Source: Haliclystus octoradiatus (taxonomy: Eukaryota; Cnidaria; Staurozoa; Stauromedusae; Haliclystidae). Taken from it: a stretch of DNA of 64,000 bases. Shown here in pieces: positions 1-11,700 of the stretch; position 1 is the stretch's first letter; the number at the start of each line of letters is the position of its first letter. The DNA lies in contig OU744446.1 of NCBI GenBank assembly GCA_916610825.1, positions 38,478,261-38,542,260 of the forward strand, given 5' to 3'. The notes under the pieces were generated by a model. That model was not told where the DNA came from. It saw only the letters and a list, made by a program, of their open reading frames with translations, and searched no databases. Position numbers and translations under genes: made by a program.

Positions 1-486
1 ATATACTATTGAAATATTGTTAAATAAATTGATTGATTAAAAATATATTTGTTAAAAAAGTAATTTGAATTTTTCAGTTTACCTTGTTGACTCATAATTA
101 AAGTCTTTTTGTCGATGATCAACCTTACAAAGAGATTCAACAATTACTAAATTTAATGAACCAAATTTTTGTTTTCAATCTCTTGAAGGCATTAACATAC
201 CATAGACAAATTAATTACTAATTTTCCAATTAACGAACCTATCAGCTCAATTATGCTTTACGTCTGTCGTCGAAGCGGTTTTTAAAGACATTTCAAAGTA
301 TGGGCGTATTGTTCACGTCGTGCGGAATGCATTCGCGTTCCTTTCTGAGCATGTTTGATGGATTATGCCGTCAAAGAAATGTCATTAATACACCACCACG
401 TGCAGCTCAGAAGGACACACGTTTTCTACTGATTTTCTTGGTCACAACACAGTATTCCTACAGCGCTAAATTGTTCATGTTACAAA
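1..486. other. AT-rich sequence upstream of the first gene
   Basis: I see no convincing gene here. A 75-codon open frame at 300-527 overlaps the start of the next gene in another frame and resembles nothing I know. An acceptor-like cag near 450 could close a 5' untranslated intron or be a trans-splice site of the gene starting at 487, but this is only a possibility. Confidence 0.4.
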
Positions 487-1731
487 ATGGTTATTCAAGT
501 TTTACCAAGATTTCCAAGACGAAATGATTTAACAAATGTACAATGGAGATACGAGAAAAGGAATGAGCAAAATAATTTCCTGCAGAAGTTGTTTACTGTT
601 CACGGACACCGTCCTTATACATCAATAAGGAAATATAAATCAAGTTTATTTTTGTTTATTGTTGAATTTCTGACATGTATTGCAGCGGTTACATTGGCTT
701 TAACAAAATGCCATGATAAATTTGGAAAGACGACGTTGTTGGTTTTGGGTTTGGTAGAAGCTGGCTGTGGCGTAGTTAGTGTTACTGTATTTTGGTTACG
801 ACTGCAAGTCCAATGGTATGTTACATACATGGAAATATCTGAATTAGATTCTGAGGGTGAACGATATCTGCCTGGCCGTAAAATCAGAAATACTTTATTT
901 CTGTTTTTTATTGGTTGGTTTTTACTATTTGCGGTAATTCTTGCTGGTTTTCTCGTCTTTTGTTTTATCGATACGGATGAGTACACGCATCTCAAATATA
1001 CAGGATTTACAACAATTTTAACCCTAATCTTAATACGTTTCATCAATCAAATAATTCATACACATTATCAATCCATAATCTGTCAAAATGATATGAATAC
1101 AACAAAATTGTTTTTATATGAGGTTATGGAAGAGTTAATGTTTGAACTAGGTAGAGAAGCAACAATGTCAACACGCAAAGAACAGTTAATTGAATATTTA
1201 GAAAATGAAGAGCTATTCAATCCTCAAACAAATTCATTCCAAAGAATTACAACTGGCATTCCATCACCTAAGGTTGTCAATAGGGACAATAAGCCGGTTG
1301 GAAACAATGGGGTTACAAATCGTGCATTCCAAGGATTTGATAATACCACCGATTCTAGTGATGGGCAAATTATCGCATATGAGACGAAGGAGAAAGCAAA
1401 ACAAAACGGAATAGAGCTTATATCTATGACAAGAGTTGACCCAGAAACTAAACAACAAATACGCTCTTCTAGTGAGACTACAGATAGTGACGAACCACTG
1501 TCAATTTCATCAATGTCAGAAAATGGTTCAAATGTCCCTCAATCAGCCAATCACGAACGACCTCTAATCAACCAATCAACAAACATTATTATTGATCCAA
1601 TGGGTGAAGGAGAAGTACCTCCAATACAACGTGTATCATCTAAAAATAGTTTATGGGATAAAGTAAATGACTATGTTGTTTTAGATGAGAATTCATTTGA
1701 AGAGTCAATGAAAAGCATAGATACGAAGTGA
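487..1731 (+). CDS. Four-pass membrane protein, family not recognised
   Basis: Single-exon frame of 414 aa. Four hydrophobic segments are visible at about residues 52-73, 82-105, 136-161 and 171-190. A basic N-terminus precedes them and a long hydrophilic tail (200-414) rich in Ser, Asn, Glu and Asp follows. The arrangement suggests a tetraspan protein with N- and C-termini on the same, probably cytoplasmic, side. The loop between TM2 and TM3 is charged and lacks the CCG signature of tetraspanins; I cannot match it to claudins or MS4A proteins either. The start at 487 is the first ATG of the long frame. Codon use is AT-rich like the other host genes. An AATAAA lies 240 bp downstream at 1971. 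Function unknown; the reading frame itself is convincing. Confidence 0.8.
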   Translation: MVIQVLPRFPRRNDLTNVQWRYEKRNEQNNFLQKLFTVHGHRPYTSIRKYKSSLFLFIVEFLTCIAAVTLALTKCHDKFGKTTLLVLGLVEAGCGVVSVTVFWLRLQVQWYVTYMEISELDSEGERYLPGRKIRNTLFLFFIGWFLLFAVILAGFLVFCFIDTDEYTHLKYTGFTTILTLILIRFINQIIHTHYQSIICQNDMNTTKLFLYEVMEELMFELGREATMSTRKEQLIEYLENEELFNPQTNSFQRITTGIPSPKVVNRDNKPVGNNGVTNRAFQGFDNTTDSSDGQIIAYETKEKAKQNGIELISMTRVDPETKQQIRSSSETTDSDEPLSISSMSENGSNVPQSANHERPLINQSTNIIIDPMGEGEVPPIQRVSSKNSLWDKVNDYVVLDENSFEESMKSIDTK

Positions 1732-1970
1732 TAATCCGATTGTTAATGGATCGCATAATCCGATAATTGAATTCAAAGTTATTAAATTTATACCGGCGCA
1801 TTATGTTTGATGAAATCTATTCTGAGGAGCACAGGAAGAGCCAGAAATATTTGCATCCACTACACCATACGGACATCCAATCGGATTCAAATGCAGACAA
1901 TCCGATTGTTTAACATATTCATTTCAAACTATCATAATTTCGAGTATAAAATTTAATGAATTCGTATTAT

Positions 1971-1976
1971 AATAAA
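1971..1976 (+). terminator. Probable polyadenylation signal (AATAAA)
   Basis: AATAAA stands 240 bases after the stop of the tetraspan-like gene, in AT-rich sequence with no other gene between. Likely 3' end signal of that gene. Confidence 0.4.
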
Positions 1977-2046
1977 GATCAATACCAAACACAGATTATA
2001 ACAGTTGATATAGATACAATTTAAATTAGATTTATTACATTTTGTA

Positions 2047-2885
2047 TTGTATAGCTTAATTAAGGCTTTATCATTTTATTGTTTTGGTACATCCAACGCA
2101 AGTGAGCTTGATTATTTCCTCGGGAGTAACAAACTGAAGCAAACAGGAAAACTTCGTGACCTTGGCCTCATCATTACTTCAGATCTTAAATTTTCTACTC
2201 ATTGTTCTTCTATCTCCGCTAAAGCTAAAACAAGATCTTACCTTCTACTGAAATGCTTTACCTCAAGCAATGCACAATTACTTATTAAAGCATATACTAC
2301 CTATGTACGACCTCTATTAGAAAAAGACACCCAACTATGGAGTCCTTATTTACAAAAAGACATTGATTTAATTGAATCAACTCAAAGACGTTTTACTAAA
2401 TATGTGTGTTCTAGAGCAAGATTAAAAGATAATGGTTATCACAGTCGTTTGGCCCTGTTTGAAATTGAATCTTTAGAAATCCGTAGAATTAAATTTGATT
2501 TATGCATGGTGTACAAAATTATAAATAATCTAATTGACTTTCCTGATAATATTTTTATAAAACGAAACATAAGTAAACTTAGAGGACATTCTATGCAATT
2601 CGTTGCATGTTCAATACCTGTAAATAATTCAATTTTTTATTCCTTTTTTTATCGCATAATTCCATTATGGAATCAGTTACCGGATGAAGTAGTGACTTCT
2701 TCCTCCTTAATTACCTTTAATTCAAAATTACATAAGATTGATTTAGATTGCTATTTGAAGCACTCTCATTAGGCTGCACATCAGTGCAAATTATATTACT
2801 ATATAATTTCCCATTGCTTGCCTGTACAAAAAATTACCATTTATGGTTTATTTTTTTTGCAAATATATGAAATGAAATGAATGAA
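2047..2885 (+). mobile_element. 3' end of a CR1/Jockey-like LINE
   Basis: A 241-codon frame (2047-2772) matches the region after the reverse transcriptase palm in non-LTR retrotransposons. It has a DLG(L/V)II.SDLKF block at about residues 38-49, then KAYTTYVRPLLE and an LWSPYLQKDIDLIESTQRRFTK-type block, ending with the usual PLWNQLP motif near residue 215. The polymerase core and everything upstream are absent, so this is a 5'-truncated copy, as target-primed reverse transcription often leaves. The 3' end runs into a short ATGAAATGA-like repeat at 2868-2885, typical of CR1-group tails. The remaining frame is intact, which suggests a fairly recent insertion. I found no clear target-site duplication. 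Confidence 0.85.
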
Positions 2886-3137
2886 ATCATTCGAGACATA
2901 AAACACATTGGAAGTAATAAAGCTACTGTATAATGAAGTGCTAGTATAAATATATATATATCTATCTATTAATAATAATATTGTAAATATTTATGATTAA
3001 TTATTTAAATAAAATATACTTAACGTGTGTATCATAATTATGTTGCTTCGATTGAGTTATAGCGCTCACGTTTCCTCCTCCGAACACTTGACTACCTAAT
3101 ACTGTTTTCCCGCAATTTCCATCACCTCCCGTCATAA

Positions 3138-3197
3138 CCTCATTCCATAACGGCCCTCAACTCCAAGCAGAAACTACGACGCCTTTATGGAATGAGG
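3138..3197. repeat. Short perfect inverted repeat
   Basis: CCTCATTCCATAA at 3138-3150 is perfectly inverted at 3185-3197, giving a 13-bp stem with a 34-base loop inside a short, relatively GC-rich island. It may be a tiny foldback element or an RNA hairpin. Confidence 0.45.
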
Positions 3198-3376
3198 CTA
3201 CGTCTGTGGTCCATGGTCTGTCAGACCGCAACGTCACCGAAGATACTAACTGATAAATATTGTCAAATCACTATCTCCACTACTAGCAGGTCACATCATG
3301 ATTTGTTTTAGACATTTGGAATTCAAATTCACTTGATTTGTACTTATTACCGACCACATAAATTATTGATAGAGAG

Positions 3377-3733
3377 TATTTCCCGGGGGGGGGGAACTTC
3401 CATGCTTTGGGTATACGGGGACGTTCAAATATTAAAGGATACCTTTTTCAAAATCCTTAACAAATTTTTTAGGGTATGCTTAGGGATAATTTTTATTTCT
3501 TAATTTTTAAGAGGTATCTTTTTGACGCCTTGCAAGTTTTTCATGGTGCAAAATAAATTTTGCCTATGAAATTTTGTTTCCATTTGTTTTGGCTGAATCT
3601 GCCATTCATAAAAATATATTTGGGGTATCTTTTTCATCATGTGGAAATTTTTTATGGTCATTCTGCCAAAGTTCAATTTGAACGACCCCGTCGAAGCGCA
3701 ATGGAAGTTACCCCCCCCCCCCCGGGGAATGTT
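3377..3733. mobile_element. MITE with G-run terminal inverted repeats, copy 1
   Basis: The left end reads TTCCCGGGGGG... then AACTTCCAT. The right end is its inverse, ATGGAAGTT then a C-run and CCGGGGAAT. The interior carries several copies of a GGTATCTTTTTG-like phrase. A second, diverged copy in the other orientation lies at about 58180-58485. No transposase frame is present, so it is non-autonomous; the superfamily is undetermined. Confidence 0.7.
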
Positions 3734-4191
3734 TATTATCAAACATAATTATATAAATAGGATATAGAAACAACGGAGAAACAACGACAGCTTCCACTCA
3801 GATATATTAATATATCTATCTTGCGACTTACAATTATTTATATTGCTTGAGTTCAGTTCTCATATCCCTTATAAAATGTCAATTATTTGAAATACAAACA
3901 AAATTATAGATAACAGCTAAGCAGGTGAAATTAACTTCGAATAAACGTTGATTTAGTTAGACATTTTTAATATGGTGTGGCAAATATTGGATTATTAAAC
4001 TTGGTATATATTATAAAATAAGGAACTGTTGTCACGAAGCAATTTTTGTATCGTTAATTATTTCAGAATTAGTTACATATGAAGAACATTTATTGAACTT
4101 TTGTTGGACTTTTTATTGTCAATAGAATACTTCTACTTAAACTACTACAACTAAGACTTATACTCTATATAAATATACACATTATGAAAAT

Positions 4192-7100
4192 ATGTTGACA
4201 CCTAACAGCAAAGCTTTGAATTATACAGAAGATTTAACTGCTGCAGAAATACATTTTTCAACAGTGCCAATTATATTATTTACTATTCATAGCATAAGTG
4301 TTGTATTCAATATTATTGCTGCTATATTTTTATGGTTCTTAAAAGGTTTACGTGGAAATGTTTATCATTTTATTGTTCGGGCATTGGTTTTAAGTGATTT
4401 AATATCCTCGAGTTTGGCATTATCGTCATTAATAATTACAAATATATTTCAATTGGAGAACAAGTTATTTTTATGTCAATACCTAGGTATCACATCAACA
4501 TTATTTTTATTATGTTCAACAATGATTATTCTTATTTTATGTGGAATCCGTTATTTGGCTATATTCTATCCTTTCTTGTATCGTCGATATGTTAAACCAA
4601 AAACAATACTATTGTTAATATTTTCAGCTTTTATATATTCCTTATTCCATCTTGGTTTACCTATGATTGGAATAGGTTCAATACGTTTTTATAACTTTGG
4701 TAGTTATTGTGCTTTTGATTTGAGACCAAAACATGGTGTGGATTCTATCTTAGTTTATTTGACAGTTATTGAAGGTTTGATTGTTATTCTATCATGTACA
4801 TATTTCAATATTTCATTATTAATACAATTATATCGTAAACGAAAAAAATCAAATAATAAAGTTTATCCAAATACTCAAAGGAAATTATCAAAGACTCAAC
4901 AACGTATTCAAACTGGTTATACAAGAATGTCAACATCAATTATTGTTGTATTTCTGTTGTGCTTTTATCCATTTATAGTAAGTATATTGTCCGTTCCAAC
5001 TTTCCTTCAGAAACGTTTTAGTCTGGACGCAGGCTAGGTACTTCTCGTTATCTTCAAAAATGAAAATATGTTTTATCACCTATGCATTAAATATAGATCA
5101 GAGGGAAAGTACAAGATTATTTTCCAAAACTAATCATAAAAAGATAAAGTCCATAAGATGTTGACTCTCCATCTCCAAATGATTTCACTCCTCAAATCCC
5201 AAAAAAATATTAATCAAGAAATTAGTTTGACTTTGCTGTGTTTTGGTCATATACTTTAAGATTTATGGCCCATACCGGCATGTTTGAAAATTATGAATAT
5301 GTACTGTACTAGTAAATTAAAAGCTTCGTAAGCTTATTAATGCCATTTGACTAACTAAACAGTCGCGGCATATTAAATGTTATAAAAAATCGGCAGAAAT
5401 TTGTGGCCTTAATAATATTAGCTGCCTCAACGAAAATCCAGCTACCTTGAACGAACATGAACACCAATATTTATAGGGGGATTATTTTGAAGACCAGGAA
5501 ATCATGTTTGCTGGATTATTTAAACATTCCTAACCGGATTCCTAATTGTATGTGGCTTTGAAGAACTATATAGGTTCTCATTTTTGAGTGCGTCTTCTGC
5601 AAATCCCAAAATTTGCGTCGCTCCACTCGCCTTTATCAAACCATGGTCCATATGGGCATGGCACATGACAAAAAATTGTTCTTCTAAAACCTTTTCGACT
5701 TATTGTTACTTGTAGCCAACCTATCTTCTTTCCGCTACATTCCCTTTTTTAAGTTGATGATGCTGATGATGATGATGATGATGATTTTTAAGTCACTTCA
5801 AAATCGATAAAATGCGATCAGAATTATTTGATTTTACTGGCAAATTCTCCCTTTACACCCCCTTACAAAAAATTTTCTAGCGCCGGCCCTTGATTCTTCT
5901 TTTCAAATCTCCTTTCTGTGCATATACATGTTTCTAGGCGTGGTTTCTTGGTAACATTCAAGAGGAATTTTCAGTAGTTTAATAACTTTGGCTCTGTTTG
6001 TCCATAACTCATTGACTTTCATACAAGTATATTAATTTACTATAGGGCGAAGTTCAGATGAAAATATTTTAATTTTTAAGTCAGAAAGTCTAACATAAAC
6101 GGTCAAAGAGTGCGATATAATTTAACCGCAACAGAGCTAAAAAATATATATATATATCAGATCGCATTAATTTAACGTCTCAAGTCATAAACACTAAAAT
6201 AAAGGGTCAGAACGTGTGCTATCAATTATTACACAGCTATATCAAATCTGATTGGATATTTATAGTGCATAAATACTGCATTAATCTTTAATTATGTAGA
6301 AACACAATAAATTTAATACCCATTATTTCGTTGCAGCTGTATATTTGCTGAAATCTCCCCTGCTGATACATATGATACGAATTAATAATATAATATAATA
6401 TGAGGTGAACACATTATATATATGTATGTGAGAGTGCTCAATGTTTGTTAAGAGAGAGCATAATATAGATTAGAATAGACACAAAGATGAGGCAAAAGCC
6501 TTTTGCATCATCTTTGTGTCTATTCTATATGATACGAATTATAAATATTATTTTCAGCTGTAATACTATTAGCTTTACAATCGTTTCTTCCCATACTTAA
6601 TTATGAGCAATAACGATCGCTAAAGCATATGACTCAAATAGTAATAAATGGCTAAAAATTTCATTATCTACTTTCAATAGTCATTTCTGACGCTCTAAAC
6701 TTTTATCTAAGCTTTTATTAAGTAGTCTGTAATTCTTTTGCAATGTTTTGGTCAATAGCAACATTTTAAACGTATTTATGACGGAAAACGGTACATGATT
6801 TTATTCTCAATGACATCAAATACAGAATATACGTTGATTGAGATGTCATTCTCGGTATTCTCTGATGCTATAAAATAGGTCATAAATGTTCTATTTCGGC
6901 TCTTTGTTTTAACTATGCCTTGAAAATCTCTATATTATAGTTAAGCAAATATCGACTTATCGACAAATTTTGCAAGAACTATCTACAAACAGTCATTTAT
7001 GTATGAGTATCATTTTCTTGTGAATACATCTATCTATTTTTCTTTGTTTTTAGCTTTATCGTTTTGTGGCATTAATAACTGGATTATCAGGTGAAAAACT

Positions 7101-7557
7101 TCATCTATATATTCACATTCTGGTTAATCTTTCACCGCTAATTAATCCGACAATTTATATTGGGGTGAATAAAAATTATAGAAAAAAATTTATGAAAGTC
7201 GCATTTCAGTGTATGGCAACGAAAAGTAAGTGATTTTGATGTTAATTTATTTTATATACTAGTTCTATGTAAGAATCATAAAATTACATAATCTGTTTAC
7301 TTTTCGTCAGATTTAAAATTAAAATTAAACTGAATTAAACTTAGAAATTTAAGAACAGCTGGCAGTTGCATATTAGGCCCATGATTAGGCCTAAGAATAA
7401 CCTAATGATGAAATAATGAGATAAAATAATGAAAATCAAAAGATAAATAATATATTAATGAATCATATGTTGCTTTTCTTTCCACATAGATACTAAATTC
7501 AAGCTAACTGTATCAACAATTCATGAAAACACCGCAATTAACAAGACAAATAATTAG
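4192..7557 (+). CDS. Class A GPCR, prostanoid-receptor-like
   Basis: Exons 4192-4977, 7054-7225 and 7490-7557 (phases agree, all GT-AG) give 341 aa. Seven membrane segments lie at about 27-50, 57-85, 95-122, 137-159, 186-213, 246-272 and 280-305. Cys95 and Cys173 can form the TM3-ECL2 disulfide, N10-Y-T is an N-glycosylation site, and NPTIY (293-297) is the NPxxY motif. The DRY motif is replaced by IRY. The stretch after TM4, ending GSYCAFDL, recalls the GTWCF motif of prostanoid receptors, and an intron at the TM6 end is also known for that family. However, the TM7 arginine that binds the prostanoid carboxylate is absent (Ile at the aligned site), so the ligand may differ. An orphan rhodopsin-family receptor is the alternative. 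Confidence 0.75.
5754..5787. repeat. GAT trinucleotide microsatellite
   Basis: About eleven GAT units with one interruption, in intron 1 of the GPCR gene. Shortly downstream, at about 5878-5893, is GCGCCGGCCCTTG, which looks like an isolated hAT-type terminal sequence, perhaps the end of a decayed element. Confidence 0.7.
6370..6541. mobile_element. Short interspersed insertion with 15-bp flanking duplication and hairpin
   Basis: ATATGATACGAATTA occurs exactly at 6370-6384 and again at 6527-6541. Between the copies is a 142-bp insert ending in a 19-bp perfect hairpin (6472-6490 against 6508-6526). The 15-bp direct repeat looks like a target-site duplication of a retroposed sequence. A phrase in the insert (GTGCTCAATGTTTGTTAA, about 6434-6450) recurs at about 53400-53417, so the insert belongs to a dispersed family. 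It lies in GPCR intron 1. Confidence 0.65.
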
Positions 7558-7843
7558 AGCTCACGTACGGATCTAAATATTGTTGTTCAGAATTTGGTAG
7601 AAAAAAATAGAAAAGGATGGTTATACATCAACTATATTCCATCCAAAGATTCAACCATTTAACTTATAATGTGTTATTTGAATAGGATATTATTGAATTT
7701 TGGGACACATCGTCGACGTCGTACTATAATTATCAGATTTCTGGAATCACAGAATCACAACTAAATCAGTATTCACATAAACATTCTTTGCAATTGCAGG
7801 TTTCTTGAATGACAAACTATCCTAAATTTTAACATATTCCTAT

Positions 7844-8704
7844 ACAAAATGAGGAAAGGTCATGTCAGCAAGCCCTCTTTTGAATAAATCGAGGCCGCTG
7901 TTGGATGTTACTAATGATTCGGGTATAGACAGCTCCACCAGGAGATTACTCAGTAACAGAACTGATTTCTTGTACATTCAAATGTCGCACGATACAATGG
8001 CGTAAGCGTCAACGAATGGGACCGCAAGGAATATTTGTTATTTTCTAATTTAAAAACTTCATTGAAAGGAACTTCATTAATTTGGTACACAATTTTGTAA
8101 AGCATGAGTATAGATTAGTTTATTATTATTTATTCCCAAACATATTCATTCTTGACTCTTGATAGATTTTGACTAAGTGAATTTCACAAGCAATAAATGA
8201 AACAATTGATATATTGTAATACAGTTAATTTAGATTGAATTTTTTTAGTGCAACATAATGAAATATATATTTATTTACATTGGAATATATCAAATCATCA
8301 CATGGTGTAATGGCACAGTTGTTTCAACTATTATAAGAATTTTGATAGATACAATTTGAATCTGGTAAGATTCTCGATAACGGAATAATATGAAGTTTAA
8401 AAATATGTCTAATAATAATAAACTAATCTATACTCATGCTTTACAAAATTGTGTACCAAATTAATGACGTTCCTTTCAATGAACTTTTTAAATTGGAAAA
8501 TAACAAATATTCCTTGCGGTCCCATTCGTTGACGCTTATACGCCATTGTATCGTGCGACATCTAAATGTACAAGAAATCAGTTCTGTTACTGAGTAATCC
8601 CCTGGTGGAGCTGTCTATACCCGAATCATTAGTAACATCCAACAGCGGCCTCGATTTATTCAAAAGAGGGCTTGCTGACGTGGACCTAATTTCCTTATTT
8701 TGCA
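7844..8704. repeat. Long inverted repeat around exon 1 of the propeller gene
   Basis: 7844-8131 is repeated in inverse orientation at 8407-8704, with about 275 bp of unique spacer. Similarity is high, with scattered substitutions and small indels. The left arm holds the functional first exon and the right arm its decayed inverse copy. There are no TIR-element termini, so this looks like an inverted duplication of host sequence. Transcripts of the gene should contain both arms in intron 1 and could fold into a long stem. Confidence 0.9.
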
Positions 8705-11700
8705 AAGTACTATAAACATAACTTATCGATTATTATACCATAAATCTCGAACTGCTTGTAATATACAAATCTGTATTTAGTTTAGAGTGTAACCCGCTTA
8801 AGTGAAAGTCAAAATTGTTAAAGGTTTTCATTGCATTTATCCGAATTTGTTTACCAAGTACTTGACCAGAAAATAGTTTATAGGGTTTCGAAGCTAGGTT
8901 GCAGATAAGCGGGAATTTCACTTATCCGAATTGCACTCAAGCGGGTTACACTGTATAGCTAGGCCACATTTTAGTGAGAGTTTCACTCTTCTTAGTTTTT
9001 GCCCGTCATTTATTACGAATTAAATGAATGAATGAATGAATGAATGAATATTTATTATTGCTTGTCATCTTTCTAATTAAATAAATGTAATTATTCGAGA
9101 AAATCGGTATCTACCCCCAGTTTGGCTTACCAGTATCCTTTTCTTTTTGTCCAATTTTGCTCAGGCGGAGGTTGCACCCATTTCCACTGACTTTGCACCT
9201 TTGAGAGCTCCACCCATTTTCTAATAGGTGAACAATGCACACGAGCCTCTGTTACATTACAAAATGGCAACGTTTTGAAAAAGTAGTCTCATTTATCTCA
9301 TGTTTTGGCACGATGTTTTGGAAGCGTCTTGCTTAGGTCTTGCTTATTTTACCGTTTGAAAAGATTGAATATTTATTGAACTTGCATCACATCTCGTTGT
9401 TAGCTAAAGTAAAATAGATAAGCATGATTTCTCACGCTGAAAACTTCATTAATTTGATCACTTTTGCCTTGTTCTTCTTGGTGTGTTTAAATTTGTAAGT
9501 GCCTATCATTATATTTTAAGATAGCTTAATAAATTAGAATTCAAAACATTATAATAGTGCATACAACGTACTACGCGTCCTCGAAAGTCAAAGCAGAAGG
9601 CTCAGAAATTGAGCTGACGAGAGTCTATGACCTAGTTTTTAGTTTTGGTCAAGATAAAGAATGGATGCTTTTTGTGCCTAAATCCGTTTCCATTTATGAG
9701 TTCTAACTCAATATCATTAATTTCTAATTGTATAAGCCTCATGGGATGGGCCCATACTGGAAAGTTTGTTGTGAGATCTCAGGCGCACAGCAGACTTCCC
9801 TACGTAGGAATTCAACTAAATTTTATTAGATGTCTTTAAAATATTTTCAATCGAGTATTGGCCTTCTACTTGCTTGATATTAGGCTACCATATGTCTTGA
9901 AAATCTTGTCCTGGATTTGAAACCCTATAAACTATTTTCTGGTCAAGTCCTCGATAAACAATTTTGGATACGTGCATGTCCGGATAAATACAATGGAAAT
10001 CATTTGCAATTTCGACTTGCACTTAAGCGGGTCACACTCAGGATTTGATAAAATGGGAGATTTCGGGACTAAGAGTCCTGGAAGGCTAGCACAAAATCAA
10101 AAGGAAGAAAGGAAGAAGAGGAGGTTAAAGTGCACATGACACGAAAAAAATTTAACACCGATTCGGGTAGCTGAAGCTAAATGATAAAGAATAACGACAA
10201 TGATTTCTTAGTTTGTAAAATTATAATTTTTTCGTGTCGTGTCCACTTTAACTGCATTCAAGTTTTTACAATCAGGAAAGAAAAGAACTTCTTTTTTTAT
10301 GTGGAAGATGAATGATTAGATGCATCATATTTTTAAAATAATAAATGGACAATAATCTCTAAATAAAACTGTGAAACTGTTTGCATGATGTAATCAAACC
10401 TAAAAAGTTTGGAAGCAAAGATTAGAATCCCGGAAGGAAAAATATTTCATCGAGCCCTGGTTACACTGTGACTTATTCGCACACTCAATTTTCCAATTTC
10501 ACAAATAATGCAATTAATTAATTTAATCTTAAAGCTCTAATTTTAATCATTGGGTACTGTACCTCAAGTGTGCCCAATTTCACATGTATTATTTAATCTA
10601 TTAATTATTGTTTTGAATTTCTATTAGGCACATGTCTGTGGAGTCATTAGAAATCCCTCTTCCTAAGTCGTTTCTTAATCCTACAATCGATATTGTAGAA
10701 TCTTCATTGTAAGTAAAAAATGAAATATGTTAAATTAATTTTGCAATTTTAAAAGTTAGTTCTATAGAATGAGACACATATTTGATCATGTTCCATTGTG
10801 ATGTCAATGAAGACAACATTGAAGGACTGGCAGACCCTGACCCCGTGAAATTTATTTACCCTATTTATCATTTATGTTGGGTATGATGTGAAAACATTTC
10901 ACAAATAGTCATGAAATACAGCCCATGTACCGTTTATGAACTGTTCATGAACGAACATAATGTTAAATGGCCATTTTCATGAATTGTTCATGAAGTGTTC
11001 ATGAACTTTGGTTATTTAAATTTTGTCATTGATTAACTGTTTTGACAAGGACAAGACACTGCACTGGAGAAGGTTTTAGAGAACTTCTATTCAATGTCAA
11101 ATTGCCATTCTTGTACTTACGTTTTACTTTGATTCACATTTCGATAAGAAGACATTCACAAATCACGGATTATTAGGTCATAATCAAATCGTGATGTTTT
11201 TTTTAATTAATTTTCAGAGATGGTTCTGTGAAGCGAGAAATAAAACATCTGAACAACATCCAAAAGCCATCATTTATATTATCAACACCTCAGCATTCAC
11301 TATTTATTTCTAGTTTCCTAAGCAATGAGGTAAGAGAGTTCAAATTTTTTGCATTAAAGATAATCATATCCATTTGTATTTTTTTTTACATATTTCAGAA
11401 AGTTCAAAGTTTACTTATTGCCTTTAGTTACAACTGAATTGAACTGATAGATCTCAATCTTCCACCCTAGCTTCACGCTACACATCAAAGCAGTGTAATT
11501 ATTTCTCCTGCTCAAAATAAAGCTTAAAAATAGATAACTTTTCTTGAGGTTTCGATGTGTCATTTAGCTGAAAAAAGGAGCCAAAATTTCCAATAGCAGA
11601 TTCAAGATTATAGAGAAATAATATCTGTTCTTTGCTTCTGTTGCCTGTGGAAAACAACAAAATATTAACTTGTTTACATATTTATTTATTTATTTACTTT

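Noticed and set aside
615-1046. 143-codon minus-strand frame
   Set aside because: It lies antisense within the membrane-spanning part of the gene at 487-1731 and has no family resemblance.
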